Assembly (NCBI GenBank): GCA_052115395.1 | Contig: JBFRGO010000003.1 | DNA: 64,000 bases | From: Noviluteimonas sp052115395 | GTDB lineage: Bacteria > Pseudomonadota > Gammaproteobacteria > Xanthomonadales > Xanthomonadaceae | Direction: 5' to 3' (one strand) | In this document: positions 8,420 through 16,260 of the stretch, one piece after another | Layout: every line of letters begins with the position of its first letter | Position numbering within the stretch: position 1 is the first letter of the stretch | Notes under the pieces: generated by a model | What the model was told of the DNA's origin: nothing | The model's input: the letters and a program-made list of their open reading frames with translations, nothing else | Database searches by the model: none | Translations under genes and position numbers: made by a program

Positions 8420-8449
8420 TAGACCGAGTTGTCTAGACCATTTTGTCTA
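8420..8449. promoter_or_regulatory. Tandem BlaI-type operator
   Basis: Two 16 bp dyads lie back to back: TAGAC-CGAGTT-GTCTA at 8420-8435 and TAGAC-CATTTT-GTCTA at 8434-8449. They have identical arms, identical 6-base spacers and share the central TA, giving a 14 bp period. The position just upstream of the blaI-like gene, and the resemblance of TAGAC/GTCTA to TACA/TGTA-type BlaI half-sites, support an autoregulatory operator. Binding itself is inferred. Confidence 0.78.
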
Positions 8450-8475
8450 TGAAGGAAGTCATGGGGCGGATCGGG

Positions 8476-9327
8476 CTATGCGGCGACGCCGGCGCTCTGG
8501 ATTCCCAACAGATTCAATGCGTTGTCGAGTGTTTCTCCGCTGTCGGCGTCGAGCTTGAGCGTCGCGATCCCATCCGCGCGGGTCGTCCCCGACGTGAGGA
8601 TCGCAAGCGGCAGGCCGGCATCGCGGGCGCGCAAGGCGAACCGGTAGCCCGAATAGACCATCAGCGAGGAACCGACGACGAGCATCGCGTCGCTCGCCTG
8701 CAAGGCCGCCTGCGCATCGAAGACGCGATCGCGCGGCACGTTCTCGCCGAAGAACACGACGTCGGGTTTCAGCAAGCCCTCGCAGGTTTCGCAATGGGGC
8801 GCGACGAAGGCCGTCGTGTCGATCGCATCCAGGTCTGCGTCGCCGTCGGGTGCGATCGCCGCTTCGACCGCATGCGTCCATTCGGGATTGCGCGCGGCCA
8901 GCTGCGATTGCACGTCATCGCGCGAAGACAAGGCGCCGCATGCCAGGCAACGCACGGCATCGATGCGCCCATGCAGATCGATGACCGCGCGGCTGCCGGC
9001 GCGTTGATGCAATCCGTCGACGTTCTGCGTGACCAGGCACGCGACGCGGCCGGCGTGTTCGAGCGCCGCCAACGCGCGATGGGCCGCGTTCGGCCGCGCG
9101 CGCGCGACCATCGGCCAACCTGCGTGGCTGCGCGCCCAGTAGCGTGCACGCGTGGCGGGCTCGTGCAGGAAGGCCTGGTAGGTGACGGGCGGTTTGCGCT
9201 TCCACTCGCCGTTGCGATCGCGATAGTCGGGGATGCCCGAGGCGGTGCTGCATCCGGCGCCCGTCAGCACGAACACGCGCGGATGCGCATGCAGCCAGTC
9301 GGCGAGGGCGTGGGCGTGGGATGTCAT
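8476..9327 (-). CDS. NAD-dependent protein deacylase (sirtuin)
   Basis: Sirtuins remove acyl groups from lysine using NAD. The 283-residue protein has GAGCSTASGIPDYRD near residues 20-34 (NAD binding), TQNVDGLHQRAGS, the catalytic His in DLHGRID, a structural zinc site formed by CLACG and CETC, then PDVVFFGE and VVGSSLMVYSGY. The start ATG at 9327 has GAGG six bases upstream; an upstream ATG at 9396 would add an Arg-rich segment that looks non-coding. No acyl-CoA synthetase, the usual partner target, lies alongside. The divergent neighbour is an LtrA-like membrane protein. Confidence 0.92.
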   Translation of the reverse strand: MTSHAHALADWLHAHPRVFVLTGAGCSTASGIPDYRDRNGEWKRKPPVTYQAFLHEPATRARYWARSHAGWPMVARARPNAAHRALAALEHAGRVACLVTQNVDGLHQRAGSRAVIDLHGRIDAVRCLACGALSSRDDVQSQLAARNPEWTHAVEAAIAPDGDADLDAIDTTAFVAPHCETCEGLLKPDVVFFGENVPRDRVFDAQAALQASDAMLVVGSSLMVYSGYRFALRARDAGLPLAILTSGTTRADGIATLKLDADSGETLDNALNLLGIQSAGVAA

Positions 9328-9428
9328 GGAGACCTCGGGTTCGAAGGGATTGTCGCGCGCGCGCCGTGAGCGTGCCCGCCACGTGCGCTCCGGCATGATC
9401 GACGGCCTTCCGACCGCGAGCCCGCCGC

Positions 9429-10631
9429 ATGCGCCAACGCCGTCCGTCCCTGTTGCGCTCGCGCGACGCCGCCGACAGCGGCAAGGTGGGGATGGTCGAG
9501 CTGTTTTTCGACCTCGTCTTCGTCTTCGCGGTCACCCAGTTGTCCCGGACGCTCGTGGGCGATCTCTCGCTCACCGGCCTGATGCACGTGGGCTTGCTGC
9601 TGCTAGGCGTGTGGTGGGTGTGGATCGACACCTCGTGGGTCACCAACTGGCTCGATCCGGAGCGCATTCCCGTCCGCGTGGCGTTGTTGGCCCTGATGCT
9701 CGCCGGACTCGGCATTTCGATTGCGATCCCGAAGGCCTTCGACGCGCACGGCGTGTTGTTCGCGCTGTCCTACACCGCGTTGCAGATCGGCCGCACGCTG
9801 TTCTTCCTGTGGGCCGTGCGCGCCGAGCCGCTGCACCGCCGGCGCAACTTCCAACGCCTGCTGGTGTGGACGATCGTGTTTTCGGCGTGCTGGATCGCCG
9901 GTGCGACGACCACGCACGACGCACGCCTGGGATGGTGGGCGCTCGCGCTGGCGATCGAATCGCTCGCGCCGATTTCGTATTTCTGGGTACCGGGCCTGGG
10001 CCGTTCGACCATCGAGGACTGGGATGTCGAAGGCGCGCACCTGGCCGAACGCTGCGCGTTGTTCATCATCATCGCGCTGGGCGAATCGCTGCTGGTCACC
10101 GGCATGACCTTCGCCGCGCGGGAATGGGACCTGCCCACGTCCACCGGTTTCGCCAACGCGGTTCTCGGCACGATCCTGATGTGGTGGATCTACTTCGACA
10201 CCGGCGCCCAGCGCGCGACCCAACGCATCGAACGCGCCGACGATCCCGGCCGCGAAGCGCGTTCGGCCTACACCTACGTGCACATCCTCATCGTCGGCGG
10301 GATCATCGCCTCGGCGGTGGCCGACGAACTGGTGATCGCGCATCCGCACCGGGGCGGGGTGCTCGGATCGGCGATCGTGCTCGGCGGGCCGATCCTCTAC
10401 CTGCTCGGCAACGCGACCTTCAAATGGATCACCAACGACCGCCGCGCACCGCCGCTGTCGCACCTGGTCGGCCTGGGGTTGCTCGTCCTGCTCGCATGGC
10501 CGACGGCCGCGCACCTGCTCTCGCCGCTGCACCTGGCCATGCTTGCCAACGGTGCGTTGCTGGTGGTTGCGATCTGGGAGTCGCTGGCCGTTCGCGAGGT
10601 CGTCGGGACCGAACAGTTGCCCGGCGAATGA
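9429..10631 (+). CDS. LtrA-family low-temperature-requirement membrane protein
   Basis: The 400-residue protein matches the LtrA family (first described in Listeria as needed for growth in the cold; molecular function unknown). It begins with a short basic segment, then VELFFDLVFVFAVTQLS, the diagnostic opening of the family. About eleven hydrophobic helices follow, including AHLAERCALFIIIALGES, another conserved family stretch. It is presumably an inner-membrane protein. It is divergent from the sirtuin gene with only 101 bp between starts, so the two promoters must overlap or abut. Confidence 0.85.
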   Translation: MRQRRPSLLRSRDAADSGKVGMVELFFDLVFVFAVTQLSRTLVGDLSLTGLMHVGLLLLGVWWVWIDTSWVTNWLDPERIPVRVALLALMLAGLGISIAIPKAFDAHGVLFALSYTALQIGRTLFFLWAVRAEPLHRRRNFQRLLVWTIVFSACWIAGATTTHDARLGWWALALAIESLAPISYFWVPGLGRSTIEDWDVEGAHLAERCALFIIIALGESLLVTGMTFAAREWDLPTSTGFANAVLGTILMWWIYFDTGAQRATQRIERADDPGREARSAYTYVHILIVGGIIASAVADELVIAHPHRGGVLGSAIVLGGPILYLLGNATFKWITNDRRAPPLSHLVGLGLLVLLAWPTAAHLLSPLHLAMLANGALLVVAIWESLAVREVVGTEQLPGE

Positions 10632-10829
10632 GGGTCGGCTTGCGCAAACCCGGTGCCGGTCGGGTCGATTCGCCCCGTCGACCCCGCCGCCTGACGGGTC
10701 CAATGCATGCGATTCGACGCGATTTTCATGCCAAAGGGGCTTCAGGGGCGAAATAGTGGGGGGAGGGGGATTACAAATGCGCGCGGTTTCATGCAGGATG
10801 CGCGCCGGCCGCTTACCTTGTGTCCGCCG

Positions 10830-11036
10830 ATGCGCTTGCGTGTGTTGTCGTCCCTGGTCGTTGCGTCCCTTGCCTGCAGTTGCGCTCATCAGCGCGGCTG
10901 GACCGGCGAAGGCGCCACGCCCTTCGACACCGCACAAGCCGATTGCGATGCGAAGACCCGCGACCTCGATGCCGGTAAACCGCGCGAGGATGGGTTCGAC
11001 GCTTGCATGGCCGGACATGGGTGGAAGCGGCCATGA
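10830..11036 (+). CDS. Small exported protein, probable lipoprotein
   Basis: The 68-residue product has a hydrophobic leader MRLRVLSSLVVASLACSC with Cys at a plausible lipidation point, although the lipobox (SLAC or ACSC) is imperfect. The short mature part has paired cysteines (ADCDAKTR, DACMAGHGW). Function is unknown. The start ATG at 10830 was chosen because translation from it gives the leader at once; longer in-frame starts (10707) add residues without export features. No good ribosome-binding site is visible, which lowers confidence. Confidence 0.5.
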   Translation: MRLRVLSSLVVASLACSCAHQRGWTGEGATPFDTAQADCDAKTRDLDAGKPREDGFDACMAGHGWKRP

Positions 11037-11124
11037 CCCGCGGGGGACAACGCGAACATCACGACAGATCCCGTATTCCTGCAAGATTGACCCTCGGGCG
11101 AAGTGCCCGGACGAGGAGGACTCC

Positions 11125-11403
11125 ATGCGTAACGAAACGAAGACCAAGCTCGCCCTGGCCTGTGGCGCGCTGATCGCCGTGGCCCTGGTTGGCTGCAAGA
11201 AGAACGAAGAAGCCACCCCGGCCGCTTCGGCCACCGTCGCTGCCCCGGCCACCATGGCCGCCCCGGCTGCGCCGATGACCCCGGCGATGCCGGCGACGGC
11301 GATGCCGGCCGCTTCGATGACGGCCCCGGCCGCGTCGACCGCCGCCGCTCCGGCCGCCGCTTCGACGGCTGCCGACGCTGCCGGCGCCCCGGCGACCCAC
11401 TAA
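11125..11403 (+). CDS. Ala/Pro-rich small lipoprotein
   Basis: The 92-residue protein has a clean lipoprotein signal (MRNETKTKLALACGALIAVALVGC, with the VGC lipobox near residue 24). KKNEEATPAAS follows, then a tail made almost only of Ala, Pro, Met, Thr and Ser. A strong ribosome-binding site, GAGGAGGA (11113-11120), lies four bases before the ATG, and a strong terminator follows, so this is a well-expressed single gene. The tail resembles a flexible periplasmic linker rather than an enzyme; function unknown. Confidence 0.75.
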   Translation: MRNETKTKLALACGALIAVALVGCKKNEEATPAASATVAAPATMAAPAAPMTPAMPATAMPAASMTAPAASTAAAPAAASTAADAAGAPATH

Positions 11404-11433
11404 TCGGGTCGGCAAGGCAACAAGCGACACCAG

Positions 11434-11464
11434 GACGGCGGCCGAAAGGCCGCCGTCTTTTTTT
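11434..11464 (+). terminator. Rho-independent terminator
   Basis: GACGGCGGCC (11434-11443) pairs with GGCCGCCGTC (11448-11457) around a GAAA tetraloop, followed by seven T. It ends the small lipoprotein transcript. Confidence 0.95.
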
Positions 11465-11485
11465 GTGCGTTATTTTCCGAACCCC

Positions 11486-11512
11486 TGTCGATCCGCATCG
11501 CCCCCGTTCGTC
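11486..11512 (+). promoter_or_regulatory. Candidate ECF42-type promoter before the DGPF gene
   Basis: TGTCGA at 11486-11491 is followed after 17 bases by CGTC at 11509-11512, 34 bp before the start codon at 11547. From memory, promoters of ECF42 sigma factors have a conserved TGTCGA -35 and CG(A/T)C -10, and drive DGPF-protein genes. The window also encodes an ECF42-like sigma factor at 20327. Pattern, position and target all agree, but the motif is short and the match is unscored. Confidence 0.55.
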
Positions 11513-11546
11513 GTCCTTGGCGTCACCCCCAACAAGGAGTCCGCTC

Positions 11547-11987
11547 ATGCGCGTCATGGTCATCGTCAAAGCCACCCCCGGTTCCGAAGCCGGCGCCCTG
11601 CCCACCGAAGAATTGCTGCGCGACATGACCGCGTACAACGAGGCGCTGGTGAAGGCCGGCATCCTCCTCGCCGGTGATGGCCTCAAGCCTTCGAAGGACG
11701 GCGCGCGCGTGCGCTTCTCGGGCAAGAGCCGCACGGTGAGCGACGGCCCGTTCGCCGAAACCAAGGAGCTCGTCGCCGGGTTCTGGGTCTGGCAGGTGCG
11801 TTCGATGGAAGAAGCGATCGAGTGGGTCAAGCGCTGTCCCAACCCGATGCCGAACGAAGATTCGGACATCGAGATCCGCCCGCTGTTCGAGGCCGAGGAT
11901 TTCGGCGACGCGATGCCGCAGGAATTGAAGGATCGCGAGAAGCAGTTGTTCGAAGAAGCGGCCGCGCGCAACGCGCAACGCCAGTAA
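11547..11987 (+). CDS. YCII-related DGPF-domain protein
   Basis: The 146-residue protein belongs to the YCII/DGPF family of small ferredoxin-fold proteins. It begins RVMVIVKATPGSEAG, contains the name-giving TVSDGPFAETKELVAGF (about residues 67-83), and continues WVKRCPNP and EIRPLFEAEDFG as typical members do. The biochemical role of the family is unknown; its genes are usually next to ECF42 sigma factor genes. AAGGAG at 11533-11538 supports the ATG at 11547. The MFS exporter gene begins 26 bp downstream, so the two are probably one transcript. Confidence 0.88.
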   Translation: MRVMVIVKATPGSEAGALPTEELLRDMTAYNEALVKAGILLAGDGLKPSKDGARVRFSGKSRTVSDGPFAETKELVAGFWVWQVRSMEEAIEWVKRCPNPMPNEDSDIEIRPLFEAEDFGDAMPQELKDREKQLFEEAAARNAQRQ

Positions 11988-12012
11988 TCGAATCGCAACC
12001 AGGATCCCCCGC

Positions 12013-13470
12013 ATGCAACTCGATGTCCGTCGCCGCTGGATCGCCCTGATGGTCTTGTGCCTGGGCGTGCTGATGATCGTGCTCGACTCGACGATCGTGA
12101 ATGTCGCGCTCCCGTCGATCAAACAGGACCTGCGGTTCACCGACGCCTCGCTGGTATGGGTCGTCAACGCCTATCTGCTGACCTTCGGCGGCTTTCTGCT
12201 GCTGGGCGGGCGGCTCGGCGACCTGTACGGGCACCGGCGTCTGTTCCTCGCGGGCATCGTGGCGTTTACGTTGGCTTCGTTGTGGTGCGGGCTGTCGTCT
12301 TCCCGCACCGAACTGGTGATCGCACGCGCCGTGCAGGGTTTCGGCGGCGCGGTGGTCACTTCCGTCGCGCTGTCGCTGATCATGATGCTCTTCCACGCAC
12401 CGGCCGATCGCGCGAAGGCGATGGGCGTCTACGGCTTCGTGTGCGCGGGCGGCGGCAGCGTCGGCGTGTTGCTCGGTGGCTTGCTCACCAGCGCGCTGGA
12501 CTGGCACTGGATCTTCCTGGTCAACATTCCGATCGGCGTGATCGTCTTCGCCCTGTGCCTGCGCCTGTTGCCGGGTGGGAGCGGGCACGCGGCGGGCGGC
12601 AAGCTCGATGTCGCCGGTGCGGTGACCGTCACCGTCGGCATGATGCTCGCGGTGTACGCGATCGTCGGCGGCAACGAAGCGGGATGGACGTCGCCGACGA
12701 CGCTCGGCCTGCTCGCCGCGGCGCTGGTGTTGCTCGGCGCGTTCCTCGTGATCGAGTCGCGCGTGCGCGAACCGCTGATGCCGCTGGCGATGTTCAAGCT
12801 GCGCAACGTCGCCACCGCCAACGTGGTGGGCGTGTTGTGGGCCGCGGCGATGTTCGCCTGGTTCTTCCTCTCCGCGCTCTACATGCAACTGGTGCTCGGC
12901 TACGGGCCGATGCAGGTCGGGCTCGCGTTCCTGCCGGCGAACCTGATCATGGCGGCGTTCTCGCTCGGGCTCTCGGCGAAGATCGTCATGCGCTTCGGCA
13001 TCCGCGGGCCGCTCGCGGTCGGCTTGCTGCTCGCGGCCGCGGGGCTCGCCTGTTTCGCCGCCGCGCCGGTGGAAGGCGACTTCACCACGCATGTGTTGCC
13101 GGGGATGGTGTTGCTCGGCATCGGCGCCGGGCTTGCGTTCAATCCGGTATTGCTCGCGGCGATGAGCGATGTGTCGCCGGCCGATTCGGGCCTGGCCTCC
13201 GGCCTGGTCAACACGTCTTTCATGATGGGCGGTGCGCTCGGGCTCGCCGTGCTCGCCAGCCTGGCCTCGGCACGCACGGCGTCGCTGCAGGCGGCGGGCG
13301 TGGAGGCGGTCGCCGCACTCAACGGGGGATACCACCTGGCGTTCGTGATCGGCGCGGCGTGCGCGGCCGGTGCGGCGCTCATCGGTTGGGTCGTGATCCG
13401 TGTTCGGACGCCCGTCACGGATTCACACGGGGCAGGGCTGCCGGCGGGGGATCAAGCGGCCGTGGAGTGA
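12013..13470 (+). CDS. MFS drug-export transporter, DHA2 (EmrB/QacA) family
   Basis: The 485-residue membrane protein shows the DHA2 signatures LDSTIVNVALPSI in the first helix, WVVNAYLLTFGG in the second, and GRLGDLYGHRRLFL, the cytoplasmic loop motif A. About fourteen hydrophobic helices are visible, the length and number typical of proton-driven EmrB/QacA exporters. It lies 26 bp behind the DGPF gene and may share its ECF42-type control. The substrate cannot be read from sequence. No membrane-fusion partner (EmrA type) is adjacent. Confidence 0.88.
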   Translation: MQLDVRRRWIALMVLCLGVLMIVLDSTIVNVALPSIKQDLRFTDASLVWVVNAYLLTFGGFLLLGGRLGDLYGHRRLFLAGIVAFTLASLWCGLSSSRTELVIARAVQGFGGAVVTSVALSLIMMLFHAPADRAKAMGVYGFVCAGGGSVGVLLGGLLTSALDWHWIFLVNIPIGVIVFALCLRLLPGGSGHAAGGKLDVAGAVTVTVGMMLAVYAIVGGNEAGWTSPTTLGLLAAALVLLGAFLVIESRVREPLMPLAMFKLRNVATANVVGVLWAAAMFAWFFLSALYMQLVLGYGPMQVGLAFLPANLIMAAFSLGLSAKIVMRFGIRGPLAVGLLLAAAGLACFAAAPVEGDFTTHVLPGMVLLGIGAGLAFNPVLLAAMSDVSPADSGLASGLVNTSFMMGGALGLAVLASLASARTASLQAAGVEAVAALNGGYHLAFVIGAACAAGAALIGWVVIRVRTPVTDSHGAGLPAGDQAAVE

Positions 13471-13576
13471 CGAACGGTCGTCACAGGACTGATCAGTGGA
13501 GACGCAAACTCTTCCATTCGGGACAAGGCCGCAGGCTTAATAGCGCCCACTAGCTCGCCTCGAAGGGGAAGGCAGC

Positions 13577-14218
13577 GTGGGGGAGATCCTTCAAGCACGT
13601 CGACGCGTATTCGCGCCGCGCATCGCAGCGGCCGGGTTCACGCTCATCGAACTGATGGTCACGGTCTTCGTCGCCGCGATCCTGGCGGCCGTGGCCGTGC
13701 CGCAGTTCCAGGTCACCATCAACAACAACCGCCTGGCCGGTGCGTCCAACGAACTGTTGACGTCGCTGCAGACCGCGCGCATCGAGGCGATGCGGTTCAA
13801 CCACCGCACCACGGTGTGCCTGAGCCGCAACCCGACCTCGTCGACGCCGACCTGCGCGCCGGCCAACGCCAGCGATGCGACGGGGTTCATCACCTACGTC
13901 GACGTCAACGCCAACGACCTCTACAACTCGGGCACCGACACGCTGGTACGCCAGAGCGTGCTGCCCTCCAACGTGCGGATCCTGGCGAGCACCAACCTGG
14001 CCACGGCCAACGGCAGCCAGGTGACCTTCCGCGCCGACGGCTTCGCACGCACGCCGCCCAACGCCGACATGCTCGTCGGCCGCATCGATCTGTGCATGCC
14101 CACCAACCGCCCGGCCGAAAACCGCCGCCGCATCGAGATCGGTGTCGGCAGCCGGATGTCGACCTCGCGCGTGGACACCGACGCCGACTGCGCCACCGCT
14201 CCCGGGAATCCTCCGTGA
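13577..14218 (+). CDS. fimT: Type IV pilus minor pseudopilin, FimT/GspH family
   Basis: The 213-residue protein is a class of prepilin processed by PilD. A 20-residue basic leader ends at AAAG, and after cleavage comes FTLIELMVTVFVAAILAAVAV, with the methylated Phe and Glu+5. The C-terminal globular part has the GspH/FimT outline and paired cysteines. The start is GTG at 13577 with AAGG upstream; no ATG fits. It is the first gene of the minor pilin operon and its stop overlaps the pilV start (TGATG). It could equally be called fimU, the names being used for paralogues at this operon position. Confidence 0.85.
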   Translation: MGEILQARRRVFAPRIAAAGFTLIELMVTVFVAAILAAVAVPQFQVTINNNRLAGASNELLTSLQTARIEAMRFNHRTTVCLSRNPTSSTPTCAPANASDATGFITYVDVNANDLYNSGTDTLVRQSVLPSNVRILASTNLATANGSQVTFRADGFARTPPNADMLVGRIDLCMPTNRPAENRRRIEIGVGSRMSTSRVDTDADCATAPGNPP

Positions 14219-14679
14219 TGAATCGCATCCCCTCCCACCGATGCCCGTCCTCGCCGCGCGCCCAGCGTGGCGTGGGCCTGGTCGAAGTCCTGATCGCCGT
14301 CGTCGTGCTCGCCTTCGGCCTGCTCGGCATCGCCGCGATGCAACTGACCGCGCTGCGCAACAGCCAGAGCGCGCTGGAGCGCAGCCAGGCCGTCGCGCAG
14401 ACCTACGCGATCCTCGACGCGATGCGCGCCAACGACGACCGCGCGATCAAGGGCGACTACAACATCCCGGAAACCTGCGCCGTACCGAACACCGGCGACA
14501 TCGTCGCCAACGACCTGCACCACTGGATGGAAACGATGCGGCGCACCGACGTCCTCGGCCCGAACGCCTGCGGGACGATCAACTGCACCGCGCGCGAATG
14601 CACGATCACCGTTTCGTGGGACGACTCGCGCGCCGGTGGCCGGGTCAAAGAGCCTGTCGTGACGACGACGCAGCTGTGA
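14218..14679 (+). CDS. pilV: Type IV pilus modification protein PilV
   Basis: The 153-residue minor pilin has a prepilin leader ending RG, then VGLVEVLIAVVVLAFGLLGI, a PilV-style N-terminal helix with Glu+5 (VGLVE rather than FTLIE). The conserved AAMQLTALRNSQSA follows. PilV helps prime pilus assembly together with PilW, PilX and PilY1. The ATG overlaps the preceding stop by one base and a ribosome-binding site for pilW (GAGGAAG) begins in its own stop region, so expression is tightly linked. Confidence 0.9.
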   Translation: MNRIPSHRCPSSPRAQRGVGLVEVLIAVVVLAFGLLGIAAMQLTALRNSQSALERSQAVAQTYAILDAMRANDDRAIKGDYNIPETCAVPNTGDIVANDLHHWMETMRRTDVLGPNACGTINCTARECTITVSWDDSRAGGRVKEPVVTTTQL

Positions 14680-14687
14680 GGAAGCCC

Positions 14688-15716
14688 ATGTCCATCCGAC
14701 TCGCCCGTCCCGCCTCGCCGCGCGCCGCCCTCGGCTTCACGCTCGTGGAGTTGATGATCTCGCTCGTGCTGGGCCTGATCGTCACTTCCGCGGCGCTGGC
14801 GATGTTCCTCGCCAACAAGCAGGTCTACACCACCAGCGAACACCTGGGCCGCGTGCAGGAAAACGTGCGCACCGCCTACGAGGTGATGTCGCGCGAGATG
14901 CGCGAATCCACCGGCACCGCGTGCGAGGCCAACCTCAAGGTGGCCAACGTGCTGCGCTCCAGCACCAACTGGTGGCTCAACTTCGACAGCCGCATCCACG
15001 GCTTCGACGGCGCGACCGCGTTCCCGGGCGACTCCTTCGGCACCGTCAGCCCCGCGCGCATCGCGGGCACCGACGCGGTCGAACTCAAGTCGGGCCTGAG
15101 CGACAGCGTGACCGTCGTGTCGCACAACGCCGGCACGGCGACGTTCAAGGTCGGCACCGTGAACCACGGGTTCCGCACCGGCGACCTGGCCCTGGTCTGC
15201 GACTTCAAGCAGGCCGCCCTGCTGCAGATCACCTCGGCGTCCAACGGCACGACCGACACCCTGCAGCACGTCGCCAACGGCACCTTCGTCCCCGGCAACT
15301 GCACCACGGGCCTGCTCTACGCCTCGCCGACGCTGTGTTCCTCGCCCGGCAACGTCTATTCGTATCCGGCGCTGTCGCAGATCTCGCACGTGCACATGTC
15401 GCGCTGGTACATCGGCGCGAACCCGCGCGGCGGCCGCTCGCTCTACCAGGCCACGGTGGTGAACACCAACGGCGCGCCGAGCGTGCAGATCCAGGAAATC
15501 GCCGATGGCGTGCAGGACATGGAGCTGAGCTTCCTGCTCGCCGGCGCCAACGATTACGTGCCCGCCGGCTCGATCACCGCCACGCAATGGAGCCAGGCCG
15601 ACGTGATCGCCGTGCGCGTCGTGCTGGAGGTCGAGGTCGACGACGACACCCAGGCCGGCGAAAACATCACGCGTCGCCTCGAACACACCGTCACCTTGCG
15701 GAACCGACTGTCATGA
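14688..15716 (+). CDS. pilW: Type IV pilus assembly protein PilW
   Basis: The 342-residue protein has a long prepilin leader, the cleavage site at LG|FTLVELMISLVLGLIVTSA near residue 17, and a large globular domain with several cysteines, as in PilW. AMFLANKQVYTTSEHLGRVQENVR is a conserved PilW-type first helix continuation (shown here in outline: AMFLANKQVY, then VQENVR). It is a minor pilin of the tip complex. The start ATG at 14688 has GAGGAAG just upstream. Its stop overlaps the pilX start by four bases (ATGA). Confidence 0.88.
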   Translation: MSIRLARPASPRAALGFTLVELMISLVLGLIVTSAALAMFLANKQVYTTSEHLGRVQENVRTAYEVMSREMRESTGTACEANLKVANVLRSSTNWWLNFDSRIHGFDGATAFPGDSFGTVSPARIAGTDAVELKSGLSDSVTVVSHNAGTATFKVGTVNHGFRTGDLALVCDFKQAALLQITSASNGTTDTLQHVANGTFVPGNCTTGLLYASPTLCSSPGNVYSYPALSQISHVHMSRWYIGANPRGGRSLYQATVVNTNGAPSVQIQEIADGVQDMELSFLLAGANDYVPAGSITATQWSQADVIAVRVVLEVEVDDDTQAGENITRRLEHTVTLRNRLS

Positions 15717-16246
15717 ACCGCATTCCCTCGATTCCTTCCCGCAACGGCGAGCGCGGCATCGCGCTGGTCGTGGTGCTGATCCTGCTGCTGGTCATGTCGA
15801 TGCTGGCGATCGTCAGCCTGCGCTCGACGCTGATGGAAGAGCGCATGAGCGCGAACATGGCCGACCGCAGTTCCAGCTTCCAGGCCGCCGAAGCCGCGCT
15901 GCGCCAGGGCGAACAGCTCGCCTCGCAGAAGCCGACGCTGCCCTCCAGCGGTTGCCTCAACGGCCTGTGCGCGATTCCGCTTGCGACCGATGCGCCGCGT
16001 TGGGCGCCCGGTGCGTCGGCGTGGAGCACCGCGCGGAACGTCGACATCGACATGGGCACGCAGTCGGTGGGCGCCAAGTACATCGTCGAGTTGCTGGCGA
16101 CGAACGTCGAATCGGCGGGCCAGTGCGTCTCTCAGGATCCGAATGAAGTGTGCACGGGCTTCGAAAGCCGATACCGCATCACCGCGTTGAGCGAAGCCTC
16201 GGGCCGCTCGTCGGTGATGCTCCAGACCAATTACGCAGTGCCCTGA
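15713..16246 (+). CDS. pilX: Type IV pilus assembly protein PilX
   Basis: The 177-residue protein opens MNRIPSIPSRNGERGIALVV, a PilX-type N-terminus in which the usual Phe is replaced and Glu+5 is absent. LILLLVMSMLAIVSLRST and MEERMSANMADRSSSFQAAE follow, the conserved PilX_N stretch. The remainder is a short globular domain with cysteines. PilX cooperates with PilY1 at the pilus tip. Its ATG overlaps the pilW stop by four bases. Confidence 0.88.
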   Translation: MNRIPSIPSRNGERGIALVVVLILLLVMSMLAIVSLRSTLMEERMSANMADRSSSFQAAEAALRQGEQLASQKPTLPSSGCLNGLCAIPLATDAPRWAPGASAWSTARNVDIDMGTQSVGAKYIVELLATNVESAGQCVSQDPNEVCTGFESRYRITALSEASGRSSVMLQTNYAVP

Positions 16247-16260
16247 ACGGAGTCATGGCC

